Assembly (NCBI GenBank): GCA_030374765.1
Contig: JARGXX010000088.1
Span: 496,001 to 560,000, forward strand
DNA length: 64,000 nucleotides
DNA from: Agarophyton chilense
Lineage: Eukaryota; Rhodophyta; Florideophyceae; Gracilariales; Gracilariaceae
Direction: 5' to 3'
Made by a program: the position numbers and the translations under genes. Positions 32,228-41,857 of the stretch are shown one piece after another; within the stretch, counting starts at the first letter, position 1; each line of letters begins with the position of its first letter. The notes under the pieces were generated by a model. The model did no database searches and was not told where the DNA came from. It saw only the letters and a list, made by a program, of their open reading frames with translations.

Positions 32228-32835
32228 TGTAGTATTTGACACCTTCGGATAGCCGATGCATCCTTTTTTGGCCTATGTACGATGATACTCATATAAGGCT
32301 GTCACGGCATGGATTGAGTTACGAGTGGCATCCCGAATAGTTTGTATGTTTCACGTGCGAGTTGGCTTGCAACGGCGCATGTACTGGATGGCCACGCAGA
32401 AGGTGAGTTTACCATTCTTCGACGGAAGCCCATTAGAGCCGAATACCATATACTCTAGAAGGGCTAGCTGGCTCACCAAGCTTTACACCTAGATATTATT
32501 TTGTGGCCCTCAGCTCTGTGCACAGTACATATAATATCGAGGTGAGCGCCAACTCCAAAGTGAATGAGACAACGACCGGTTCACATCTGACTTGTTCCTT
32601 GTTCAGGATTCCTTAACTCGTGTTCCGGACAAGCTACAACAAGTAGTTCCCCGTTCAACAACAACCGTAGTCTACCAACCACCCTCATCAGCGAATGGGG
32701 CTTTAAAACGCCCATCTTCTAGCTCGCTAGTGCTGTAGCTCTATCACCCCCCTTTCCCCTTTGCCGAAAGCACTCCTATTGGCAGTCTGAACTCTGCCGC
32801 ACGAGTCTCCTCTCTCCGTTAGAGCGGATACTACA
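32228..32835 (+). repeat. Solo LTR, same family as element 2
   Basis: 608 bp starting TGTAGTATT and ending GATACTACA. It is a diverged relative of the 666/667-bp LTRs of element 2: shared stretches include GGCTTGCAACGGCGCATGTA, GAGGTGAGCGCC, AGGATTCCTTAAC and CTCTCCGTTAGAGCGGATAC. Flanks CGATT (32223-32227) and GGATT (32836-32840) are a target-site duplication with one mismatch. No primer site or internal region follows, so it is the product of LTR-LTR recombination. It sits inside the transposase pseudogene. Confidence 0.85.
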
Positions 32836-33164
32836 GGATTTGACATCTAATGTTTTGGTTATTTTAAGCAATGAATGACCTCAGTACCCTTGACTGCTGA
32901 CCCTATTTTGCAGATATTAGGTCCGGAAAATGGCCTTCCTTCAATTCAGACTGCACCATTTCAGGAAGACCTATTGATTGGTTTTACTGGGATTTTGACG
33001 GTACATACCCTTCATGGAAGATGTTCTTGAAAACCAATACCTTACCCCCAAAAAGAGAAAAAAGGTATTTGCAAGGTCTCAAGAAGCATTTTTCAAAGGT
33101 TTGGAACGTCTGTACGCAATTTTGTTCAGTCGCTGGCATGTTCTCACTCTACCTTTTCATCTAT
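32836..33164 (+). pseudogene. Second Harbinger-like transposase pseudogene, segment 2
   Basis: Continues segment 1 in the same frame after the solo LTR and one target-site copy are discounted (SVSI then HLMFW, MNDLSTLD, then RPIDWFYWDFDGTYPSWKMF). A 1-nt shift near 33050 leads to the frame reading VFARSQEAFFKGLERLYAI, then FSRWHVLTLPFHL at the element 1 insertion point. Several in-frame stops (TGA, TAA, TGA) are present. The WFYWDFDGTYPSWK and RSQEAFRK-like motifs are typical of PF04827-type transposases. Confidence 0.65.
33160..33164. repeat. Target-site duplication TCTAT, left copy of element 1
   Basis: TCTAT directly precedes the TGTAG start of the left LTR; the right copy is at 44938-44942. 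The 5-bp length is normal for Ty3/gypsy integrases. Confidence 0.9.
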
Positions 33165-33958
33165 TGTAGTGCAACGCCAAGGGCGGCGGAAACACACGAA
33201 GATGTCCGAGTCTTCCTCCAAGGAGGGTAGCACGGCGACGGAGCCTCTCCGGAGTGAACACGACTAAGTCGGGGTTTAAGGCCGAGGTTCCCCGGCACGC
33301 CAAGCGGGGAGAGTGCGGGATGCTAGAAGGGAGCAGACCAGGTATGAGCTGTATTCCACGGGAGTGGGCAAGTGATAAAGGGGGGAACACCCAGTGGGGG
33401 CGATCGGGGGCATGGGCCACGAGAGCCAAAAGAAATATGTAGCAAACCCAATACTGGGACGAGAACACGGCAGTGGTATGAAAGATATACACGCTAACAG
33501 CGGTGAGTCTCCTGTTGACGCAGGGTGGATAAGTCTACCGTTAGTAACGCGGCTTCACCTCCGTAGAGTGTGGAAGACTCGCGAAAGCGGAAAAAGACTT
33601 AGAGCCAAGAACCCTGGTTGGGGAGGTTTACTGAGTGTCAGGGCGAGATCGCCCTGGCACTATATAGTGTAGAATACTGTAAAGAGCTCCCTAACCTAGT
33701 GTAATAAAGCTAAATAAATAGACAAATATCCAGCTATGCTGTGGCAACCTGTCCTGGGCCACCCGTGATACACGTGGGTAAGTCACACCCGAATCGGGGC
33801 CACGGCGCACGGCCGCCGGTGCACTTCGCGTACAACGCGTATACACCTGGCTACGCCAGCCCGCTAGTAGCGGTATTACTCATAGATCTCACAAGTATCG
33901 CCCGAGGCGGAAAAACAACCAAGTCCTGGAAAACGGCCCTCACGAGGGTTGCACTTCA
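33165..33958 (-). repeat. Element 1 3' LTR
   Basis: 794 bp; on the plus strand it begins TGTAGTGCAACG and ends GTTGCACTTCA. It contains a near-perfect hairpin at 33635-33660 followed at once by the palindrome CACTATATAGTG (33658-33669). It lies only 35 bp from the start of the antisense frame. Confidence 0.93.
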
Positions 33959-33970
33959 TATCCCCCTCCT
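33959..33970 (-). promoter_or_regulatory. Element 1 polypurine tract
   Basis: On the minus strand this reads AGGAGGGGGATA, ending exactly at the 3' LTR. It is the expected primer site for plus-strand DNA synthesis in gypsy elements. Confidence 0.75.
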
Positions 33971-33993
33971 GAGGCGCGAGTACGACATCCGCG

Positions 33994-35931
33994 ATGGTGG
34001 GCGACGCGCCGAGACGAATGCATAAGAGTGCAACCAGCTCGCTGGGATCCACTTCATCCGATGCCAACAAACGCAGTGCGGCAAAACTCCAGTCTCCTGG
34101 CAACAACCGTTCTCAACGTTCCATCTCAACCGAATCCGCATCCTTGCGTGCCAGTCCTCCAATTCCTCGGCATCGTCTTTCGCTTCGCCGGTCTCCTCTT
34201 CCGGTCATCCGGCCTCTTCGCTCACCGATGAGCAACCAAAACAATCAACCCAACCGTCTCCCTGCGGGGTACTTCTCCGGCTTCCGGTCCGCTCCGCTTC
34301 CGCAAAGCGCGTCATCGGCTGCGCCGCAGATTCCTATCGCGAACGCAGCTGCTGCTCCGTACGGAATGTTCCCCCCGAGAGGGTGGCCGCCATACGACAT
34401 GCTTGTCAGGCGCCATCCTGGGCATCATGCGTCCGTTCTCCGGCTTGCGCCGTGGTTCCACCCGATTGCGGGGTTAAACGAAGCGCTCATAGCGATGTAC
34501 ACCGATGGAAACGGGATGCTTACGGGCGATATTCCGGCCGTGGCGACAACTTCGTTGGATTGGCGACGCCCCGTAGCGGTTCCGGTCCACGCTGTGGCGC
34601 GCCGGGGTAGTGAAACCTCGGCTTCCGCTCATGCGGCCTTCGTCCTTCTTGGCCATCAACGGCTTCGCCGGGCTCCTTTCGAATATCCCATCCCCGATGG
34701 TCTCGGCATCGACATTCGGCTTTACCGCACTCAAGGTGAGATTGGTTACGTCGACCGCCTGGCGGATTTGGAAACACTCTCGTGGAGGGGCATCCCGATA
34801 GCACGGCAAGAGGCCATGTGCTGGACGCGACCGATTATCCGGGCAGAATTCCGCTACATGCGTCGACTTGCGCGGGCCAACTTCCTCGCCCTGATCCGCT
34901 TCGAGCGTCGAGCACGATCCCGATTCGGGTATTTGGTCCCGTATCAGAACGTGGAGATCGAACGCCTTCGTGTGGCCGACCGACGGGCTCGCTATGTCCT
35001 CATTCCACCGTGGTGGTCGAACCTCGAGGCCTGCCGGGGCTGTTACATCGAGCTGCCACCAGTCATCACGTATTACGGTTCGTACCTCATCGAGGATCCC
35101 GAGTCCGGACTGTGGTCCGTGGTGATTACCGAATGGGCAGTCCGCGCGGCGGTGTTCATCCTCTGGGAGGTGTATGACCAGTACAGACTGTGGTTCCTCC
35201 CGTTCCGGTTGAGGTCCGCGATTCGCAACCTGGACCTGAGCATCCCACTTGGTGGAGTAACCAACGCCGAAGAAGTGGCGGGTCTTCTTGATTACATCGA
35301 CCAGTTGGACTGTACCACCGTTCCGATTGAACAAAGCGGGCGCACCGTGGGTAGCCGGGGTCAGGACCTGTCACCAGGAAGGCGTACTCCCTCGGGAGGT
35401 GATTTCGTATACTTTGACCCTTGGGAAGGGCACGAAATCTCCGAGGAGGAAGCTAACGAACTCCGGTTCGCACCACGCCATATCCCCGAGGGGCATCCGA
35501 TCGGTTTCGTGGACGCGGATGAATATTACCACGTCTACGACGGCGACGATCCAATGGTGGACAACGAACCCGACGACGGGGAAGCGTACGCCGAGGCGGA
35601 GGTCGAGGGATCCGAAGCGGGAGGTCCCTATAACGCGGGGACGCCAGCCACGCCTTACGTGGATTTGGATAACCCCGCGGGGGCTGGGTCGGAGTAGGCA
35701 GTAGCTGGACCAACTCCGGTTCCACCGGTGAATCTCCCAAGTGGTGGGGTGTCCGCCCCAGGCGATGCGAACTCCGCTCCGGCAGGTCAAGCGGCCGTGA
35801 TCTCCCAGTTCCTGCGACAGGTGGGGCTGGGGACCAACGCAGCGAGTGGCGATGTTGCCGCGATGCGCGAGGCCTTGATCACCCGCCTCCAGGGAGGTAA
35901 CCAACCCGGGGGCGGTGAGCCGAACCCGTGA
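33994..35931 (+). CDS. Antisense ORF of element 1 (unknown protein, one stop)
   Basis: Frame of 645 codons on the strand opposite to gag-pol, interrupted once by TAG at 35695-35697. It starts at ATG 33994, 36 nt from the LTR; ATG 34228 is an alternative. The N-terminal ~80 residues are Ser/Arg-rich, a Pro/Ala-rich stretch follows, then a well-composed domain (APWFHPIAGLNEALIAMY; RAEFRYMRR; RSRFGYLVPYQNVEIERLR; VVITEWAVRAAVFILWEVYD; GDFVYFDPWEGHEISEEE), an acidic region and a C-terminal helix (QFLRQVGLG). It is homologous from end to end to the antisense frame of element 2. No signal peptide, zinc finger, envelope feature or known family is recognised. It overlaps no sense gene, so its coding character is not a by-product of pol. 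Confidence 0.7.
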
Positions 35932-36110
35932 CGGGGCACGCGATCCCGATGGGGAGTTTTCCCTTGTGACTTAGAGTAGTATCCCGAGTGCTCGGTATTC
36001 CATCGATAGCTTCGAATAAAAACCAAGTGACTTGTGTAACCCAAAATCTTCCCTCACTAGCCTGTTCTCAAGCAAACCTACTTGTCTTTTCTCTTCCACC
36101 GAGGTGGGTG

Positions 36111-37577
36111 TTATCCCACCTGTTCTTTAACAACCGATGCCGGGATTCCCGTCCGCGTTCTGCGGTGATATGACACCACCTTCGAACGTGGGAGATGTTC
36201 CATCGGCTCATCCGAATCCCATTCGGGCCCTAAACTGTACCAACGGACGAGGTATTGAATACAACCATCCGGATGGTATGAGTGCTCCACTATGTGGTCG
36301 ACCACGAACTCCTTCTCGTAGACTTCCCGCCCTTGCGGTGTACGCGTCACCGGACCAAACCGGTGTACGTCCGCAGGTGCGTGTGGGCTACTGTGCCCTT
36401 CCCCCGAGGGGTCCATGGGTCGGCGTTGCCTTTCCATGCCCTGGGTAGGGGAACGAACCGGGTTCCGGGTTGCCTTGGCCGCTTGGCGGGTTGCTTCCGC
36501 CAAGGCGTCATGACGAAGAGCGTCGGTTCGACGGCTTCGGCCGGAGGCCTTCCCGTGGGGCAATTCTCCCGATTTTTGGGTCGAAATGCTTTCCAAGAGT
36601 TCTCGTGCAGAGGCCACCCTTCGGGGGAACGCGGACTCATCCCAAGGCTGGGTTTCGCGGTCGCGTTCCGCGAGTCGTCGGGGTGAAATCCGTCGCAACG
36701 GTGCTGGACTTGACGCGGGAGGCGGTTTCATCACGGGGCGTCGTGCCTTGCCGGGTGAGCCGCCTTGGGCGTTGATTGGCGTATCTCCCGAGCCGGGTGT
36801 CGTCTGGTCACGTGACACGTCCGGCTGATGGCTGGGAGTACTCCGCGCCGTGCTGCGTTCCGCCTCCTCACGTGAGGGCGTGTGCAACGGCGCTGCCGGT
36901 ATGTCTGCTCGCTTGGGCGACAAAGTACCGCGACGGGCGTGCAGCACCGGGTCAACCGTGCCTTCCTCACCAACGGGCGGCGAAGTGCGTGGCGAGGAAC
37001 CCCTGCAAGGAGCGAGTTCGTCCTCAATTATCCCTTCGGAGGGTTCAACTTCACTCGGCGACGAGGTGCTTCCGTCCTTGACGGGCACATTCTCCGGGGT
37101 GACCGGTGCGCCTTCGACAACGCTGTCGGGGTCAACCGAGACACTCGGAGTGCGTCCGCCACTGCGCGCGGGTTCTAAACCAGCATCAAGCGTGCTGGGT
37201 GTGAATCTCCCGTCTGCTACGGTGTGCCTGCCCGGCTTAGCCGGTGTGTCCTGCCGTACAGTACAAGGGACCACTTCCGATCGATTCGGCCCAGAGGGGC
37301 CTGGGAGGGCGTGCTCTAAGTTTTCCAGCGTAGCTGGTGTCGACGAACCGTGACCCACGGGCTGCGGGTCAACGCTCGACGGCATAGCCGGTCCAGTATC
37401 GCGAGGGCGAACAGCATCCTGCGACAATTTCGGTTTCGCTTCGGCGAGAGGGTTTCCAGTACGTGGTGCGTCCTGTCGAGTAGAGTCCCCGTGGGGAGTG
37501 CGATCAGACGCAGATGCGGTGGCGCTTCCCATAGAGGGTTCAGCAACGGCTGTAGCGCGCAAATGCGGAGATGGCAC
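36111..37577 (-). CDS. Element 1 pol C-terminus with chromodomain
   Basis: Last part of pol, in a different frame from 37316-38404, so a frameshift lies between about 37.55 and 37.75 kb. Most of it is a Pro/Ser/Thr-rich, poorly conserved linker. The last ~70 residues form a chromodomain: EFVVDHIVEHSYHPDG, then YLVRWYSLGPEWDSDEP and HLPRSKVVSYHRR. Integrase-linked chromodomains steer chromoviruses to heterochromatin. The matching part of element 2 is at 59060-59761. Confidence 0.8.
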   Translation of the reverse strand: MPSPHLRATAVAEPSMGSATASASDRTPHGDSTRQDAPRTGNPLAEAKPKLSQDAVRPRDTGPAMPSSVDPQPVGHGSSTPATLENLEHALPGPSGPNRSEVVPCTVRQDTPAKPGRHTVADGRFTPSTLDAGLEPARSGGRTPSVSVDPDSVVEGAPVTPENVPVKDGSTSSPSEVEPSEGIIEDELAPCRGSSPRTSPPVGEEGTVDPVLHARRGTLSPKRADIPAAPLHTPSREEAERSTARSTPSHQPDVSRDQTTPGSGDTPINAQGGSPGKARRPVMKPPPASSPAPLRRISPRRLAERDRETQPWDESAFPRRVASARELLESISTQKSGELPHGKASGRSRRTDALRHDALAEATRQAAKATRNPVRSPTQGMERQRRPMDPSGEGHSSPHAPADVHRFGPVTRTPQGREVYEKEFVVDHIVEHSYHPDGCIQYLVRWYSLGPEWDSDEPMEHLPRSKVVSYHRRTRTGIPASVVKEQVG

Positions 37578-40500
37578 GTTGGTAGACGGGACGTCCGGAT
37601 CACCGTTGTTCTTGCTGGTGTGTCCAGGAGTCCGTGCACCACGGTTGTCATGACGCGAAGAAGCGATTCCGTCTCTCGACGAGAGTTATGAGCCTCCTCC
37701 CCCTCCTGAGACGGAGCGGCATGGGGAGTGGTTGAAACGTTCAACGGGCGGGGGTAGACACCGCGCCGTGGCGTGAGAGAAGAGAGGCCATTCTGGCCTT
37801 GGTCCGATAAGATCGGCAAGTCAGAGAGTCCCCGGATAGGGTGTGGTAACGCAGAAGGTCTAGAAACCACGGCAGTGGGCTGAGCCACTGTTGTGTGCCG
37901 AGCACCATCATCCTCAGAGAGGGATTGTTGACCCATTTCGGTTACTTCCAACGTCGGTGGCGGGGCGAGTACAACGCGGTCGCGGGAGATCCGCTCATGA
38001 GCGTCGACAATTTCCACCACGATGGTGTCGTCTTTCACCGAAATGACCTGGTAAGGACCGTCCGCGACGGAAGAAAGCTTGTGCTTCTTTTCCTTTTCAG
38101 GGTTCCAGTACTCCTTACGGACGAAGACGAAGTCACCGGCTTTGATTGGCGGGGCCTTACCGCGTACGCGAGAGTCGAAATCACGCTTGTAAGCGGCTTG
38201 AGCACGAGCCATCGAGCTTCGGGCGACCGGGATCAGCTTCGTAAGCCACTCTTTCCACCTGTGGCGATAATCCTTCACGGAAGGGAACGCATCCAGCGTG
38301 GGCTGGGGTTCTAACGCGACAGGGGGCGGAGGGCGGGACAAGACCAGTTCGAATGGAGTCAAGCCCGTAGTACGGTGTACCTGCGTATTGTACGCGAACG
38401 TCAAGGCGTCGGTATATAAATACCATGTCTTTGGGTGGTCGGCCCCGTAAGAACGGAGAGACGCTAATAGCGTTCAGTTAAACCGCTCCACTTGCCCATT
38501 ACACTGGGGGTGATAGGTCGTTGTGAACAGGTTCTTGATGTCAAGAATCCTGCACACGTCCTCGAAGAATCGCGATGCAAACTGTTTTCCGTTATCGGAT
38601 AGAAGATTAACCGGCGGGCCGTAGACGAATACCCAATGGGGTACAAATGCTTGTGCAACTGTGAAAGCGGATATCTTCCGTAGAGGTACGGTCCGAACCA
38701 GGTTTGAGAAACGATCCGTGATAACGAGTAAAAACTTATGTCCACGTCGTGTGGTGAGGAGCTTACCGAGGATGTCAATGGCGACAAACTCGAGAGGAGC
38801 CTGTGCCTGGATTAGTTTCAACTTCGTTGAGTACTTGCGAAGTTTCACCCGATTCTTAGCACATTCGGTACAAAACCGCACCGTTCCGTAGCAATCCACC
38901 GCCATGGCGGGCCAGTATAAATTCATTCGCAAAGTGAGGTAGAGCTTCCGTCCACCGGCGTGTCCACCAAGTTTGGCATAGTGCGATAGACGCAAAACTC
39001 TAGACTGTAGAGTATGCGGTACCACGACTTGTGGGGATGACTGAACCGTCCTGACGAAGTATCCAAGATCGTTCACCTCGAAAGGGAGTTGTGCACCGCC
39101 ATTAAGCCAGGCGCGAATCTTCGTACAGAAGGGGTCAACCTGCTGTTCTCTGACCATCTCCTCCGGGGGTATTGGCACTAAATTACCCGGCGGGGGTTTC
39201 TCTGAATCGTCCGAGACGAGCAATGTGTCAATATCATCATCCGATTCCGGGCTTTCGTTCCATTTATCGTGTAACCAATCCGGGTCCCCCGGTGTTCCAT
39301 CGTCTACGACGAAGCAAGGTATATCCTCGTCATCGACGGTTAGAGCTTCCCCATTCGTGGGTAAACGCGAGAGCCCGTCCGCTTGCGCGTTCTGAGTGCC
39401 CTTCTTGTAGATCACTTCAAAGTCATATTCCGCGAGGCGGAGTCTCCAACGCATTAAGCGGCCTGACGGCTCCGAGATGGTCATGAGCCATCGTAGGGAC
39501 GACTGATCCGTGTAAACGGTAAAGTGCACACCCATGAGGTAGGGGCGGAGTGTAGAGAGGGCCCACACAACTGCGAGGCACTCCTTCTCCGACACGGAGT
39601 AGTTCCGCTCGTGGACGTTGAGCGAGCGTGACCAGTACCCAATGGGTTTGCGTTCTCCTTCGGGAGTAGTTTGAAAGAGCGCACAGCCTACCTGGTAGTC
39701 GCTAGAGTCCGTGTCCACGGAAAACGGTAGTCCGGGTTTCGGTAACGATAGAATCGGTGCTGATGTGACAGCCTCCCTAAGGGAGTTAAAAGCATCCGTC
39801 TGGGCGGACGTAAAGGGGTCCAGTTTAAGTGGTTGACCTTTCCGCAGAAGCGCGGTCAAGGGGGCCGCGATGTCAGCGAAGTTAGGGATAAACCGTCGGT
39901 AGACGTTGACCAATCCTAGAAAGGAGCGCAGTTCCGTCTGGGTAGCGGGTTCTTTCGGCTTGCGAAGAGACCTCACTTGAGCTTCCTCGATCATTACACG
40001 TCCCGGACGGATAATGTGCCCGAGATACTTCACAGTATCGGAAAAGAACTCACATTTCCTCAGTTTGAGGGTTATTCCAGCATCACGTAGCGTGGTCATT
40101 ATGTCCCTGACATGGGTGAGATGGTCATCCAGATTGTCTGAGAAGACAATGATATCGTCCAAATAGACGAGGCAAGTACGCCACTTAAAGCGGGCCAACA
40201 GAATGTCGATAGCACGCTGAAAGGTAGCGGGAGCATTGGTTAGACCAAAAGGCATCCGTTTGAAACGGTAGAGTCCCGAGTGACAGAAAAACGCAGTCTT
40301 ATCTTCGTCCTCCTCCCTAACGGGAACCTGCCAATATTCCCAATTGGCGTCCAAAGCCGTGAACACGGTAGCAGTGCCGAGAGAGTCGATGTACTCATCC
40401 ATTCGTGGGATCGGATACACGTCCTTGACGGTAACATCATTCAAGCGACGGTAGTCGATGCAAAAGCGCCAGGACCCATCGGGTTTTGGAGCCAGTAACA

Positions 40501-41857
40501 CTGGGGATGCCCACGGCAACTGAGCCGGTTCGATCACTCCAGCTCGGAGCATTTTGTCCACATGGAACTGTTCCTCTTCTCGAGCCTTGGGGCCTGCCCT
40601 GTAAGGATGTTGAGCCACCGGTCGGGTGTTCGGCAATAAATCTATCCGGTGTTCCGTTGTATTTATCTCACCAAGAGAGCCATCCCACATTGTGATAAAC
40701 TCCCGTAACATCTCACGCAGACTTTCACAGTGTGACTCCGGTACATGACCGAGGTCGAGTTCCTCGAGTTCTTTCACGGGGTTTACCCGGTCGTAACTCG
40801 TCGGAACGGGCTTCTTTTCTGTTTCGGCAGGTTGCGATTCCGAATCATTCGGTGATTGGACGGCAGCTTCCTCCCCCTCCTTAGAGTGAACGAGACCGAG
40901 GACTTCGGCAGCGGTCAGCCTAGTGGGGACCATCACGGTGGGGTGAGGCATTACCGATCCAATAACTTGGTTTTTCACCAGTGACTGGGGGGTGGAGCCC
41001 AGATTGGCAACGAGCACGGTAAACGGCTTGTCTGGGACAATCTGCGCGACTCCATTCGCCACGGCGAGTTGATATCCATCGTACAGAGATGAGAGAGGCT
41101 GAATGAATCGTAAACCGTGTTGACGGGAAGTGACACGCACCCATACTTGGGACTCTGGCGGGATTCGGACAGACGCAGCCACGTGGAGCTTGGTAGACTC
41201 CCGAGAAGCGGGTGGAGGTTCCTGCGCGGCAGGGAGCGGTACGTGCTTCTTGGAGGCACGCCGCAGCGGACGACGGACAATCGGGAGCGACAAGCCGTCT
41301 TCCATCTCAACACGCTTTAAGCGGGGCCTTATGTCGTCAACTAATCTGTCACAGAAGTCAAATCCCAAGATGATGGGGGCAGCCAATTTCCGGCATACAA
41401 TAAAGTCGAGTTTCACCACGAAGGAGCCCAAGCTAACGACGAGAGCGACGGTTCCAACCGTTGACAACGGGTTGTTGTTCGCGTCCGCGACGTCGGGCGC
41501 CACGCCAAGGCGGATCTGAGACCGCAAGGGCGGGGGCAGCAGCGACTCCACGATGAAATTCGGACCAGCACCTGTGTCCAAAACAGTAAGGACTCGAACC
41601 ATAAACTGGGTAGAAAGGCCAAGGTCGGCATACACCTTGTAATTGCGCTTGGCCATTACCAAGACTCTATCCGGGAACCGGCGGTTAAGAACACGTGTCC
41701 ACGGTCGACGTAGAACACCAAAGTGTTCACAGTCCACGTCTGAGACGGCCTGTTTCCTCGTGAGGATTGTGACCGGGGAGCGAGGCGGAGACGCCTCGGG
41801 CGTCGTCAACCTCACTGTTGGGGACGCCTTTCCCGAAGGGGAGACTCCCGAAATCAA
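37316..41857 (-). pseudogene. Element 1 pol: protease, RT, RNase H, integrase (one stop, one shift)
   Basis: One frame from the gag overlap to 37316, broken only by TGA at 38474-38476, where element 2 has Arg just after VERFN. In order: aspartic protease with LDTGAGPNF; reverse transcriptase with LDANWEYWQ (the usual SGY is changed to WEY), RMPFGLTNAPATFQR and the intact catalytic YLDDIIVFS; RNase H with SVDTDSSDYQVGCALFQ and VYTDQSSLRWL; integrase zinc finger (H..GGHAGG..FCTEC); integrase core with AIDILGKL, LSDNGKQF and CNGQVERFN; and the GPF/Y-like tail region (YQVISVKDDTIVVEI). It lies in the -1 frame relative to gag. The RT and RNase H parts are unbroken over 1,127 codons. Confidence 0.9.

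Noticed and set aside
33165..33171. Alternative LTR border at TGCAAC...GTTGCA
   Set aside because: This inner inverted repeat gives no matching target duplication, whereas the outer TGTAG...CTTCA borders leave perfect TCTAT copies and frame continuity of the interrupted gene.
34474..35334. Minus-strand frame of 286 codons opposite the element 1 antisense gene
   Set aside because: It would be in the gag-pol sense direction but has no counterpart in element 2, while the plus-strand frame has an end-to-end homologue there.
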